This document shows, piece by piece, positions 1-8,076 of a stretch of DNA of 64,000 nucleotides. The position numbers were made by a program, and so were the translations under genes. The notes beneath the pieces are model-generated. The model saw only the letters and a program-made list of their open reading frames with translations. It ran no database searches and was not told the DNA's origin. Within the stretch, counting starts at the first letter, position 1. Every line of letters starts with the position of its first letter. The DNA is taken from assembly GCF_900112395.1 (NCBI RefSeq), contig NZ_FOLN01000002.1, positions 310,001-374,000 of the forward strand. Reading direction: 5' to 3'. This DNA comes from Algibacter lectus (GTDB taxonomy: Bacteria > Bacteroidota > Bacteroidia > Flavobacteriales > Flavobacteriaceae).

Positions 1-207
1 CTCTATTTCTCGTAACCTAAAAGGCATTAGAATTAAAATGTTACCATTTTCTTCTAATGTAAAATACCCCAGTTGGTTGTCATTTAACTCATCTATGTTT
101 CCAACTATAATTTTATAAAACGGATATATTTCTTTAAATAAATTTACCTTGGAAAGGTATTCGCTTAAATCTTCCTTGTTTTTTATTTTCCTATAAACTA
201 AGTTCAT
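1..207 (-). CDS. Partial protein, possibly acyltransferase-like (C-terminus outside window)
   Basis: The minus strand is open from an ATG at 205-207 to the window edge, giving about 69 residues that begin MNLVYRKIKN. The start overlaps the end of the HAD gene by 17 nt, the same overlap seen between the HAD and ATP-grasp genes, so the three are almost certainly translated as one operon. The visible part shows alternating charged and aromatic residues with a strand-like stretch (NGNILILMPF), compatible with the N-terminus of a GNAT or FemAB-like acyltransferase, a common partner of ATP-grasp genes in sugar-modification clusters. That assignment is inference; no catalytic motif is visible. Confidence 0.6.
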   Translation of the reverse strand, partial: MNLVYRKIKNKEDLSEYLSKVNLFKEIYPFYKIIVGNIDELNDNQLGYFTLEENGNILILMPFRLREIE

Positions 208-895
208 TAAAATTATTCAATTTTTTTAAAATTTCTGGAATTTGCTTTAAGCTATTAATAACAAATAAGGGTTTTAATTTTTTTTCTAAATCGAATGTTT
301 GTTTATGTATATTTTCGCCACTATCTCTTAAACAGATACTTATCCAATTTAAAGCGTTGGGCGCAATGAAATCTTTTTTAGTATTATCACCAATATAAAT
401 GTACTTATAATTTTCGCCGTATTTATCTAAATAAAAGTTAAAATTTTTAACATTAGGTTTTTCTGATCCAAACTCTTCAGAAATAATAATATCATCAAAA
501 TACTCAGTTAAACCTAAGGCTTTCAATTTACTTCTTTGCTGAATACTTCTGCCGTCTGTAATTAAACCTATTTTATAAACATTCGTTTTTAAATAAGTTA
601 AAATTTCTTGATGAGAGGCATTTAGAGAGATGTTTGGTTCGTGGTTTCTATAAATATCAAGCAATACAGATATTGTAATTTCTTCAGAATGAACAAAGTC
701 TAAAACCGTTTGAAAAGGATTATCACCATTATAATAAGATGTAATCATTTTATCATAAATAGCTTCCGACTCAAAATCACTTTTTGCAGAAATATATTGA
801 GATATTTCTCTATAGGCAGATTTTAAAAAATCTATTTCTTTGTACAGTGTATCATCTAAATCAAATACAAATACTATCTTATTCTTTGTAGTCAT
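191..895 (-). CDS. HAD-superfamily hydrolase (sugar or nucleotide phosphatase-like)
   Basis: This 234-residue protein has the haloacid dehalogenase motifs in order: motif I FDLDDTLY (nucleophile D12, acid/base D14), motif II in LITDG, a lysine in SEKPN, and motif IV YIGDNTKKD. The region between motifs I and II forms a helical C1-type cap, so it resembles phosphoglycolate phosphatase or pyrimidine 5'-nucleotidase types acting on small phosphorylated substrates. It starts at the ATG at 893-895, overlapping the end of the ATP-grasp gene by 17 nt, and its own 3' end overlaps the next gene by 17 nt. The context suggests a phosphatase in a surface-sugar pathway; the substrate cannot be read from the sequence. 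Confidence 0.85.
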   Translation of the reverse strand: MTTKNKIVFVFDLDDTLYKEIDFLKSAYREISQYISAKSDFESEAIYDKMITSYYNGDNPFQTVLDFVHSEEITISVLLDIYRNHEPNISLNASHQEILTYLKTNVYKIGLITDGRSIQQRSKLKALGLTEYFDDIIISEEFGSEKPNVKNFNFYLDKYGENYKYIYIGDNTKKDFIAPNALNWISICLRDSGENIHKQTFDLEKKLKPLFVINSLKQIPEILKKLNNFNELSL

Positions 896-1850
896 GCACC
901 AAAACTTCTTTATCGTAACGTAGCATTAATAAATTTTCTTCCCAATCGGCAAAATACTCAATAGTAATATCTTCCTCTTGTAAATACTCTTGTATTAACC
1001 ATTTTGGATAGTTAGCACCAACAAAATAAGATAAAGGATATCCGCCTCCAAAACGTGCGTTTATTTCGATACCGAAGATTTCATTAGTTTCTTTATGCTT
1101 GAAGAACTGAGCTGTTAAACACCCAATAGCGCCATCAATAAAACTTAATCTTTCTTTTAGATAATCTACTAGAGCGCCTTTTTCGGCAACACATTTATTA
1201 ACTTCACCATCTCTTACTTCAATACGTTTTCTAGGAACAATACATTTTAAGTTATGTGTTTTATCGTAGTACAAATCACAAGTATATTCATCAAATTCAT
1301 TATGATCTAAATATTTTAAAAACATTAAATCATCATTTTTAAAATGATACTTTGTTAATTGTTCATGCTTGGTAATCGTATATGTATCTATACTCCTACT
1401 TCCATTTTTAGGCTTAATAAAAATAGGTAACTTATAATCGTATTTAGAATACTCTTTCGCTATTTGTACATTGTGATTTTCAAAAAACACGTGAATTTCA
1501 CGTTTATCTCGACACATTTGAACAAACTCTTCAGAAGCAACAATCACTTTAATTCCGTGATCTAAAAATTGTTTTTTCTTTTTAGCTAATAAAAGTAATT
1601 CGGTGTCTATAGTAGGAATGACTAATTTTATATCGTTATCTAAACAAACCTTAAGTAGGCGATCGAAATAACCTGCATCACTGACTAATGGCATTTGAAA
1701 AGATTGATCTGATACTTGACATGCCGCAGATAGTTTAATGTTAAAATCGGTTGTCATCACTTTTCCTTGCGGAAATACAGCGGTTAATTCTTTTTGAAAC
1801 GCTTCAACTAATGAAACGCGTCTTCCTGCTGATGTAATTAATATATTCAT
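879..1850 (-). CDS. ATP-grasp domain protein (CarB/PylC-like carboxylate-amine ligase)
   Basis: The product is 323 residues from the ATG at 1848-1850. A longer in-frame reading to 1940 is possible but its N-terminus is not protein-like, and MNILITSAGRRVSLVEAF is the typical Rossmann-like beginning of this family. It then shows ATP-grasp features: a lysine in PIFIKPKNGSRS, an acidic patch near FLKYLDHNEFDEYTCD, and the Mg-binding IFGIEINARFGGG segment (E and N of EINARFGGG). Such proteins ligate a carboxylate to an amine using ATP and often sit in cell-surface polysaccharide clusters. The gene is followed with overlaps by the HAD gene and an acyltransferase-like gene. The 5' region contains a hairpin described separately. 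Confidence 0.85.
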   Translation of the reverse strand: MNILITSAGRRVSLVEAFQKELTAVFPQGKVMTTDFNIKLSAACQVSDQSFQMPLVSDAGYFDRLLKVCLDNDIKLVIPTIDTELLLLAKKKKQFLDHGIKVIVASEEFVQMCRDKREIHVFFENHNVQIAKEYSKYDYKLPIFIKPKNGSRSIDTYTITKHEQLTKYHFKNDDLMFLKYLDHNEFDEYTCDLYYDKTHNLKCIVPRKRIEVRDGEVNKCVAEKGALVDYLKERLSFIDGAIGCLTAQFFKHKETNEIFGIEINARFGGGYPLSYFVGANYPKWLIQEYLQEEDITIEYFADWEENLLMLRYDKEVLVHDYKE

Positions 1851-2172
1851 AATAAAATATACCTGTATATGATTTGTTTGTAATAAATTAAATTTGCTAC
1901 TTATCTCGGTAAGATAAATAAGCGACGTGCCTCCACACAAGACCCCAAGTATATACGAGGGAAATCAGGGTTTAGACTTTTTAATTTAACGCTTTTATTA
2001 ATTTATTAATCCCAATTTAAAACCGTTTTAAGTACAGATATCTACCTTAAAACGCCGTCTATTTTTTTTAATATGTGGTAAATATAGGGCAATAATAAAA
2101 AACGAATCAAAATTATTCTTTAAAATACTTTTAACAGGGTCAACTTGTTTGTTATGAAATTTTTTACTACAA
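1851..2172. other. Intergenic region with leader hairpin and GC-richer block
   Basis: This 322 bp gap lies between the SGNH gene and the ATP-grasp gene, both on the minus strand. It contains a 10 bp stem with two wobble pairs and loop CGGTA (about 1897-1922), a GC-richer block at about 1921-1972 that stands out from the AT-rich surroundings, and a perfect 9 bp inverted repeat at 2024-2054. No convincing gene was found; a 63-codon reading frame on the minus strand (2028-2219) overlaps the SGNH gene and looks spurious. Confidence 0.55.
2024..2054 (-). terminator. Likely terminator of the SGNH/MBOAT unit
   Basis: CGTTTTAAG at 2024-2032 pairs perfectly with CTTAAAACG at 2046-2054 around a 13 nt loop. 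Read on the minus strand the stem is followed by GGTTTT, a short U-rich tract, so termination of the MBOAT-SGNH transcript is plausible but not strong. Confidence 0.45.
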
Positions 2173-3138
2173 TTAATTAACAGAAAATCTTTTAAACGCA
2201 TTAACAATACACTCAGCAATTAGATTTCGACCATGATTATTCCAGTGTTGATCAAAAACTAAAGTTGGTGGTGTTTTTGAGCTATTTAACGACTCTCCAA
2301 AATCAATATATTTAAAACCATGATTTCTTAAGTAAGTTAAGAAAACCTGCGGCGTTTCACTCTTATCCAACAATAGTACGTATTTAGATTTATCATAACC
2401 ATATTTTTCAACCAACGACTCGAAATTCTTAATATACTTAGCCTGCTTCTCCTCTATCTCTTGAGCTGTTTCTTGTTTAGGCTCCACAACCACTTTAGAA
2501 CTATTTTTGAAAAAAGAAATAAGTTTCCCCGGAAATTTTTTAACTGGGTCTAAAATCCCAATGCCTTGTGCATATACTAAAAGCTTTATTTTTCTAGCAT
2601 TTTTATACATAGAAGATTCTAAACGCATACGGTCGTAAATAACTTTATATTCATCACGAAACAAATCGTCACGAAAACGAATACCCAAAACCACATAATC
2701 AATTTTATCAAAGGTATCTTTATATTGATGCATTAAATGAAGTTGATCTGCAAAGTCGTAACCGGCATAACCATACTCGTAAACTTCAACATCATCCAAT
2801 TGGTTTTCAATTTTCTTACCAACAGAATCGTAATAATCTTGATGAAAGCCTTGAATGAAAGAATCGCCAACTAAAGCAATTTCTGTTTTATCTAATGTGG
2901 GATTAAATTCACGATACGAATTATAACCCGAGTTATTAATATGGTACTCTGCAAAATTCATCCTTCTATTTCCTGTTACCGAATAACCACCTTGATTAGG
3001 CACCCATTTTTCAACATTAAACTCATCGATATAACGTGCAGGACTATCTTTTCCTAAGTGCAACACACGAACAAAAAGCTCTAACGCTACTAGGATAAGC
3101 ACGAAATAGAGTCCAGATTTAAATATTAGTTTTCTCAT
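2173..3138 (-). CDS. SGNH/GDSL-like protein partner of MBOAT acyltransferase
   Basis: The 321-residue product has an N-terminal membrane anchor (about residues 8-27) and the SGNH block I motif GDSF at 91-94 (S93 nucleophile). Near the C-terminus FDQHWNNHG supplies a DxxH-like pair (D296 and H298), the expected catalytic Asp and His. Proteins of this build occur beside MBOAT acyltransferases, like AlgJ/AlgX or PatB with AlgI/PatA, and add or remove O-acetyl groups on extracellular polysaccharide. Here it follows the MBOAT gene with a 5 bp gap, which supports a joint role in acylation outside the cytoplasmic membrane. The acceptor polymer is unknown. Confidence 0.8.
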   Translation of the reverse strand: MRKLIFKSGLYFVLILVALELFVRVLHLGKDSPARYIDEFNVEKWVPNQGGYSVTGNRRMNFAEYHINNSGYNSYREFNPTLDKTEIALVGDSFIQGFHQDYYDSVGKKIENQLDDVEVYEYGYAGYDFADQLHLMHQYKDTFDKIDYVVLGIRFRDDLFRDEYKVIYDRMRLESSMYKNARKIKLLVYAQGIGILDPVKKFPGKLISFFKNSSKVVVEPKQETAQEIEEKQAKYIKNFESLVEKYGYDKSKYVLLLDKSETPQVFLTYLRNHGFKYIDFGESLNSSKTPPTLVFDQHWNNHGRNLIAECIVNAFKRFSVN

Positions 3139-3143
3139 AAGGA

Positions 3144-4592
3144 TTAAAATTGGAAATATATAAATGAACGATCTATACCACTATCATAAAACAACATCAT
3201 CGCGAAAACCATAATGGTGTAAACCAAAAACCGAACATACCTGTTTTTAAAGTTGAACGGTGCGCGCTCATCTCTTCTAATAATAAATTCATAACACAAA
3301 AACAGTACAACCAGAATATAATAATCTGCCATTCTGTAACCATTTGGATGAAAATATGGTGCTGTAGAAAACTCTGTTAATCCACTAATAAAACTAAAAG
3401 CATCTCCAATAGATGCCGACCTAAAAAATATCCAAGCAATGGTTACAATAAAAAAGACACCAAAAATACTCAAGAGTTCTTTTACAGAGGGCAACATACT
3501 ATCTTGCGCTATCACTGTGTTTTTATACTTGGTGTTATTCCCTAAAAGCAAAACAGGAATAAATATTAAAGCATGCACTAATCCCCATAAAACAAAGGTC
3601 CAATTCGCACCATGCCAAATTCCACTGACTAGAAAAATAATAAATACATTTCTAATGGTTTTTAATTTCCCTTCTCGAGACCCTCCAAGTGGCACGTAAA
3701 TATAAGCCTGAAACCAAGATGATAATGAAATATGCCAACGACGCCAAAATTCAGCAATATTTCTTGAGAAATATGGAAATTTAAAGTTAGACATAAGCTC
3801 TATACCAAACAGTTTAGCTGTACCGATAGCAATATCTGAATATCCACTAAAATCACCATAAATCTGAAACCCGAAGAATATCGCACCTATTAATAAGGTT
3901 GAACTTGGATAAGAACCATAGTTAGAGAAAATATCGTCGACAATTGGTCCTAGAGCATCTGCTATTACTACTTTTTTAACCAATCCCCAAAGAATTAATT
4001 TTAAACCAGAAACAGATTGCGCATAACTAAAATGACGCTTATTTGAAATTTGAGATAATAAGTTTGAAGCACGCTCTATAGGCCCTGCAACCAACTGCGG
4101 AAAGAAACTTACAAAAGCCGCAAAAGATAGAAAGCTTTTGGTTGGCTTAAGTTTTCTATAATAAATATCAAAAGAATACGACATGGTTTGAAACGTATAA
4201 AACGAAATCCCTACCGGAAGAATCACTTTTAACGTCCAAGTACTTTTCATGGTGTAACCTAGCCTAGAAGCTAAATCTACCCAAGAATCGATAAAAAAGT
4301 TATAATATTTAAAGAAACCTAATAAGCCAATATTAAACACAACACTACACCAGAGCCATCGTTTTCTGCGCGTATCATCATCGGTATCATGTATTTTATG
4401 ACCAATAATATAATCGACAATAGTGCTTAACAGAATTAATGAGAGAAAACGCCAATCCCAGATTCCGTAGAAAAAATAACTAGCAACAAGCAAGAGTATA
4501 TTTTGCCCTTTTAGGCTTTTCTTAAGGACAAACCAGTATAGAAAATAGACAACAATAAGGAATACAAAAAATTCAAATGAATTAAATAACAT
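3144..4592 (-). CDS. MBOAT-family O-acyltransferase (AlgI/PatA-like)
   Basis: The 482-residue protein is polytopic with about ten hydrophobic segments. It shows the MBOAT signature: FWRRWHISLSSWF (H287) and SGIWHGANW with the invariant histidine H327. AlgI/PatA/DltB-type MBOATs pass acyl groups across the inner membrane to cell-surface polymers. The gene starts at the ATG at 4590-4592 and is followed after 5 bp by the SGNH partner. The preceding Lrp gene ends in a strong terminator, so this pair begins its own transcript. The family call is secure; the acceptor (exopolysaccharide, peptidoglycan or other) is not known. Confidence 0.92.
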   Translation of the reverse strand: MLFNSFEFFVFLIVVYFLYWFVLKKSLKGQNILLLVASYFFYGIWDWRFLSLILLSTIVDYIIGHKIHDTDDDTRRKRWLWCSVVFNIGLLGFFKYYNFFIDSWVDLASRLGYTMKSTWTLKVILPVGISFYTFQTMSYSFDIYYRKLKPTKSFLSFAAFVSFFPQLVAGPIERASNLLSQISNKRHFSYAQSVSGLKLILWGLVKKVVIADALGPIVDDIFSNYGSYPSSTLLIGAIFFGFQIYGDFSGYSDIAIGTAKLFGIELMSNFKFPYFSRNIAEFWRRWHISLSSWFQAYIYVPLGGSREGKLKTIRNVFIIFLVSGIWHGANWTFVLWGLVHALIFIPVLLLGNNTKYKNTVIAQDSMLPSVKELLSIFGVFFIVTIAWIFFRSASIGDAFSFISGLTEFSTAPYFHPNGYRMADYYILVVLFLCYEFIIRRDERAPFNFKNRYVRFLVYTIMVFAMMLFYDSGIDRSFIYFQF

Positions 4593-4713
4593 GGGTTGGT
4601 TTTGGTTAGCTTACTCTGTATTACCAGGAGCAAAGTAAATATCCTACATAAAAATTATAAACAAAAAATATTTCTACAAAATACCTATTATCAGCTACAA
4701 GAAACCGTTTCCA

Positions 4714-4748
4714 TAAAAAAAGCCCTTTCTATTTAAATAGAAAGGGCT
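4714..4748 (-). terminator. Rho-independent terminator after the Lrp gene
   Basis: Positions 4721-4748 form a perfect 28 nt palindrome (14 bp arms, AGCCCTTTCTATTT and its complement). On the minus strand it is followed by seven T residues (A run at 4714-4720), a classic intrinsic terminator for the minus-strand Lrp/AsnC gene. Confidence 0.85.
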
Positions 4749-4774
4749 AACATTTATCTTTTTTAATGCGTTAC

Positions 4775-5254
4775 CTACATATCACTGAAAATAGAATGCA
4801 TCAGTCGTTTTTTATCATTAATACTTTCTTCTAATGATATCATTGTTTCTGTTCTATAAACACCTTCAATATCATCTAGCATAAAAATAACTTCTTTCGC
4901 ATGCTCTGTACTTCTAGCTCTAATTTTACAGAAAATATTGAATTTTCCTGTAGTAATGTGTGCTACAGTAACATAAGCAATCTCGTTTATACGTTCTAAA
5001 ACGAATTTAGTCTGCGAGGTGTTGTTTAAATAAACGCCAACATAAGCAATAAACGAATAACCAAGTTTTTTATAATCTAATGTTAAAGACGAACCACGAA
5101 TAATTCCTGCTTCCTCCATTTTTTTAACACGCACATGCACAGTACCTGCAGATATTAATAATTTTTTTGCAATGTCTGTAAACGGAATTCTTGTGTTATC
5201 GATTAACATATCAAGAATTTGGTGATCAATTTCGTCTAACTTTATTTTCCCCAT
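4775..5254 (-). CDS. Lrp/AsnC-family transcriptional regulator
   Basis: This 159-residue protein has an N-terminal winged helix-turn-helix (about residues 5-62, DEIDHQILDMLIDNTRIPF then a recognition helix near SAGTVHVRVKKMEEAG) and a C-terminal RAM/effector domain (about 70-150) with the usual feast/famine ligand region near HITTGKFNIFCKI. Lrp/AsnC regulators sense amino acids and control amino-acid metabolism. The gene is monocistronic, ended by the palindromic terminator downstream; the M14 peptidase gene lies upstream on the same strand. The regulated genes cannot be inferred from here. Confidence 0.92.
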   Translation of the reverse strand: MGKIKLDEIDHQILDMLIDNTRIPFTDIAKKLLISAGTVHVRVKKMEEAGIIRGSSLTLDYKKLGYSFIAYVGVYLNNTSQTKFVLERINEIAYVTVAHITTGKFNIFCKIRARSTEHAKEVIFMLDDIEGVYRTETMISLEESINDKKRLMHSIFSDM

Positions 5255-5324
5255 AATTAACTATTCTTAAATAAAAAGCGAAAATAATACATTTTTGTTA
5301 ATAATTACACACTTTAACTGCGCT

Positions 5325-6482
5325 TTATTTCATTAATAATGATATTTTTTGGTTATTAATTATTACGAAAACGTTTTCGTAACCAACTTGTATATCAATT
5401 CCTTCCTCATCTAACACAGCTAAACCTTTAGCATCAAATTCTTTATGCCCATAAAAGTTGTTTAAGTTTTCAATTTTATCAACTTTTGGTAAAAATTCAA
5501 TTCGGTTATCAACTAATTTCTCTTGATATAGAATACCAATATCTATACTTTTTTCTTCGGAAGCGTTTTCGGCTTTTACGTTTCTTATAATAATATCATA
5601 AAAACACTTTCCGTTCTCAGGAATATTAAAATAAGCCTCGTACTTATCGCCAGTAACGTCCTTTTTAGCAATGTAATCTAAAGACGCTAAGTAAGAAGTG
5701 TAAATCAACTCACGAGTCACCTCACGACCGTAATCATCCTTACAATGTCCCGCTTCAAACAAAATAGTTGGCACATTTTCACATTGAAACGTATCACCAA
5801 CACAGTTTAAGTTAAAAGCATCATCATAAACACCTACTCCATTTGGTATTATAGCTTGTAAAGCTTTGTCCATTACAGCAATCACCTCCATAGCGCGTTT
5901 TCTATTAGGTGTTACCGTACAAGCCTGATCTTGTGCAGGCGCTAAAAACGATACGCTAGCTAACTTATTTGTGTTTCCGGCACTAAAAATAGTACGCTGC
6001 CCGTGCAAATTATAGCAAAAATGTGGTTTAAACTTAGTAAATACGTCGCGTAACACCTTACTTTCTGGTTGCGTAAGGTTTTGTGCATCTCTATTTAAAT
6101 CGACCTGATTGGCATTTATACGAGTATAAGCGTTAGCGCCATCAGGATTTAAAATAGGTATTATATATAAGGTACAGTTTTCTAAAATGTGGTTTAAGTT
6201 AGAATCCTTATCCAATAAGCTGTTTAATAAATCAAAAATAGCTTTGGTTGTTGTCGATTCGTTTCCGTGCATTTGCGACCACATTAAGATGCGTTTTTCA
6301 CCTTGCCCAATTTTTAGTCCATAAATAGATTCATCCAAAACAGAGGCTCCAATCACTTCAATAGCGATCTCTTTTTCTAGGTTTTCTAAAAGTGGTTTAA
6401 TATGATTGTTGGTGATATAACGATGTGATAAACGCAATTCTTTGTGTTTTAAAAACAAGGATTTTATAACTTCTAATTTCAT
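5325..6482 (-). CDS. M14-family zinc carboxypeptidase-like metallopeptidase
   Basis: The 385-residue protein carries M14 metal ligands: HGNE (H72, E75) and H160 in YNLHGQRTIF, with a likely general base E243 in LFEAGHC. There is no signal peptide, so it is probably cytosolic. The M14 core spans about residues 25-270, followed by a C-terminal beta-rich region. The family removes C-terminal residues or cleaves amide bonds in small molecules; the substrate is not evident. A TAnnTTTG-type promoter lies just upstream (6500-6507, minus), inside a region rich in TGTAAAC-like half-sites next to the divergent XRE regulator gene, so regulation by that protein is possible. Confidence 0.85.
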   Translation of the reverse strand: MKLEVIKSLFLKHKELRLSHRYITNNHIKPLLENLEKEIAIEVIGASVLDESIYGLKIGQGEKRILMWSQMHGNESTTTKAIFDLLNSLLDKDSNLNHILENCTLYIIPILNPDGANAYTRINANQVDLNRDAQNLTQPESKVLRDVFTKFKPHFCYNLHGQRTIFSAGNTNKLASVSFLAPAQDQACTVTPNRKRAMEVIAVMDKALQAIIPNGVGVYDDAFNLNCVGDTFQCENVPTILFEAGHCKDDYGREVTRELIYTSYLASLDYIAKKDVTGDKYEAYFNIPENGKCFYDIIIRNVKAENASEEKSIDIGILYQEKLVDNRIEFLPKVDKIENLNNFYGHKEFDAKGLAVLDEEGIDIQVGYENVFVIINNQKISLLMK

Positions 6483-6499
6483 GTGTTTTATTTATGATA

Positions 6500-6507
6500 C
6501 AAATGTA
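6500..6507 (-). promoter_or_regulatory. Probable promoter of the M14 peptidase gene
   Basis: On the minus strand this is TACATTTG, an exact match to TAnnTTTG, about 18 nt from the ATG at 6482. No clear -33 TTG was found at the right spacing. Confidence 0.5.
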
Positions 6508-6725
6508 AACAATTACTAATTTACAATTGTAAACACTAAAAATCAATACATTTGTTTACATTCGTATACAATTCCAACCTGCGATTACATATAAAAACCA
6601 ATGTATTCATAAAAAACTAACTAAATAGCTTATTTTCAGATAAATACACATAAACATTTAAAGTTTAACTTATACGTTACCAGCAGTTTTAACACATTTA
6701 ATGTTACCAATTAACATATAATTAT

Positions 6726-6733
6726 TACATTTG
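6726..6733 (+). promoter_or_regulatory. Probable promoter of the XRE regulator gene
   Basis: TACATTTG matches TAnnTTTG and lies 31 nt before the ATG at 6765. It is the same octamer as the divergent M14 promoter. Confidence 0.5.
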
Positions 6734-6764
6734 TAACACCAAACATTAGAAACCCGAATTTACA

Positions 6765-7169
6765 ATGATAAACAGCGAAGCTTTCATTAAAAGACTCCAA
6801 AAAGTGATGGAATACTACGGAGAATCTGCCTCTTCTTTCGCTGAAAAAATTAGTGTGCAACGCTCTAGCATTTCACATATATTGTCTGGCAGAAATAAGC
6901 CGAGTTTAGAATTTGTTCTAAAAACCCTTACCGCTTTTCCGGAAGTAGAATTGTATTGGTTAATGAATGGCAAGGGTGAATTTCCTGCTCAACAAAAAAC
7001 AGCTCAAGAAATTAATACACCAACTCCACCTCAAAATACCGCCATTCCAAACCCTCCTAAAACCGAAAGCATCCAGAATAGTTTAAATCTTCAAGTAGAT
7101 AGCGATAAAACAATTGAGCGTATTGTTATTTTTTATTCCGATGGAAGTTTTAAAAACTATCAGAATTAA
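6765..7169 (+). CDS. XRE-family helix-turn-helix regulator
   Basis: This 134-residue protein has an N-terminal Cro/CI-type HTH (about residues 8-60; recognition helix around VQRSSISHILSGRNKPS), then a proline-rich linker (about 75-103) and a short conserved-looking tail IERIVIFYSDGSFKNY. The bipartite layout recalls small flavobacterial XRE proteins whose C-terminal tail may be a partner-binding or dimerisation element. The HTH role is secure; its targets are unknown. Palindromic sites in the upstream region suggest autoregulation. A promoter-like element just after its stop codon serves the next gene. Confidence 0.88.
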   Translation: MINSEAFIKRLQKVMEYYGESASSFAEKISVQRSSISHILSGRNKPSLEFVLKTLTAFPEVELYWLMNGKGEFPAQQKTAQEINTPTPPQNTAIPNPPKTESIQNSLNLQVDSDKTIERIVIFYSDGSFKNYQN

Positions 7170-7171
7170 AG

Positions 7172-7179
7172 TAATTTTG
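7172..7179 (+). promoter_or_regulatory. Probable promoter of the 7197 lipoprotein gene
   Basis: TAATTTTG fits TAnnTTTG and lies 18 nt before the ATG at 7197, giving a short leader. Confidence 0.5.
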
Positions 7180-7196
7180 CATTTCAAGATATACCT

Positions 7197-7565
7197 ATGA
7201 GATTTCTATACCTTTTACCTGTGCTTTTTCTTTTTAACTGTTACGAGTCTGCTCGCGAATGCAAAGATTTTAAAACGGGCGCATTCTATAGCGAAGTCAC
7301 TATTGATGATGTAATCTACAAATCGAGGTTTAAACGCAGTGAAACACTACAAGTGGAAGTCTATGACGGTAAAACAGATTCGTCGCAACTAAGATGGATT
7401 AACGACTGCGAGGTGATCTTTAAAACCATAAACCCAAAGAATATGGCAGAACAAAAAGATATTCACTTAAAGATACTAACAACTACCGATTCATCTTACA
7501 CTTATGAATACTCGTACGTTGGAGAAACTAAAAAACAAAAAGGAATTGCTTATAGAGAAGAATAA
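7197..7565 (+). CDS. Small lipoprotein of unknown function
   Basis: The 122-residue product begins with a lipoprotein signal peptide (MRFLYLLPVLFLFNC, lipobox cysteine C15), so it should be lipid-anchored. The mature part is beta-rich, with an ECKDFKTGAF start and alternating strands, a small beta-sandwich-like pattern. I recall relatives of this size being auto-named as DNA topoisomerase IV; nothing in this sequence supports that. It has its own promoter after the XRE gene and converges on the next gene with a 1 bp gap between stop codons. Function is not known. Confidence 0.75.
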   Translation: MRFLYLLPVLFLFNCYESARECKDFKTGAFYSEVTIDDVIYKSRFKRSETLQVEVYDGKTDSSQLRWINDCEVIFKTINPKNMAEQKDIHLKILTTTDSSYTYEYSYVGETKKQKGIAYREE

Positions 7566-7566
7566 T

Positions 7567-8067
7567 CTATGGCAATGGATATAAAAACGACTCTACTAAA
7601 TTAAACTTGAGTTCTTTTTCTTCAGTAACGCGATACGTTATAAAAAGCTCACCCCAGAATTCACCATCCGAGAAATCAGCAATAATCCACTTATGGTTTA
7701 GCATTTTTACTTTATTAATTAACATACGTCGTCCTTCGCTAGATGCATAAGGAATTAACGGATGCTCACCCTTCACTTCATTCAAAGCATAAAGTTCATC
7801 TTTTATAAACGGAATTAATTCCTCAACATTAAATCCATCACGCTCAAAATAACTCAAAGCATCTTCATTACGTTCTAAATTGAAATACGACAAATTTGAA
7901 ATTTCAGTATTCAACACCAAAACAGAATCTTTATACTTTTCAACTTGCGCTTTTTGCTTGCCGAGTTTATTATTCATATCCTCAAAAACACGTTTCGCGT
8001 TAACGTATTGAAACAATACAAGCAACATCGCAAACACAAACAAATACATGAAAATCTTTTTCGTCAT
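7567..8067 (-). CDS. Membrane-anchored protein of unknown function
   Basis: The 166-residue protein has one N-terminal membrane segment (about residues 5-22), then a short coiled coil (about 27-58, rich in K/Q/E with periodic leucines), then a globular domain (about 60-166) ending in a beta-rich stretch WIIADFSDGEFWGELFITY. It should face the periplasm. It follows the MBL-fold gene on the same strand with a 9 bp gap, so the two form an operon. I do not recognise a characterised family; no catalytic motif is visible. Confidence 0.75.
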   Translation of the reverse strand: MTKKIFMYLFVFAMLLVLFQYVNAKRVFEDMNNKLGKQKAQVEKYKDSVLVLNTEISNLSYFNLERNEDALSYFERDGFNVEELIPFIKDELYALNEVKGEHPLIPYASSEGRRMLINKVKMLNHKWIIADFSDGEFWGELFITYRVTEEKELKFNLVESFLYPLP

Positions 8068-8076
8068 GGGGTAATT

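Larger units (their letters stand above)
6483..6764. promoter_or_regulatory. Divergent control region with TGTAAAC-like sites
   Basis: This 282 bp region separates the M14 peptidase (minus) and the XRE regulator (plus). It holds AATGTAAAC (6502-6510), a perfect palindrome TTTACAATTGTAAA (6520-6533), GTTTACATT (6554-6562) and a related GTATACAATT (6564-6573). TACATTTG, which fits the Bacteroidota -7 element, occurs at 6500-6507 (minus), 6547-6554 (plus) and 6726-6733 (plus). The mixture of promoter elements and palindromic half-sites looks like an operator region, possibly for the adjacent XRE protein; this is inference. Confidence 0.5.

Noticed and set aside
2028-2219. 63-codon frame on the minus strand
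   Set aside because: It overlaps the end of the SGNH gene and shows no domain, signal or protein-like composition beyond chance hydrophobic and basic runs.
7197-7565. Naming the small lipoprotein DNA topoisomerase IV
   Set aside because: The protein has a lipoprotein signal and no topoisomerase motif; true topoisomerase IV subunits are at 29486-34246.
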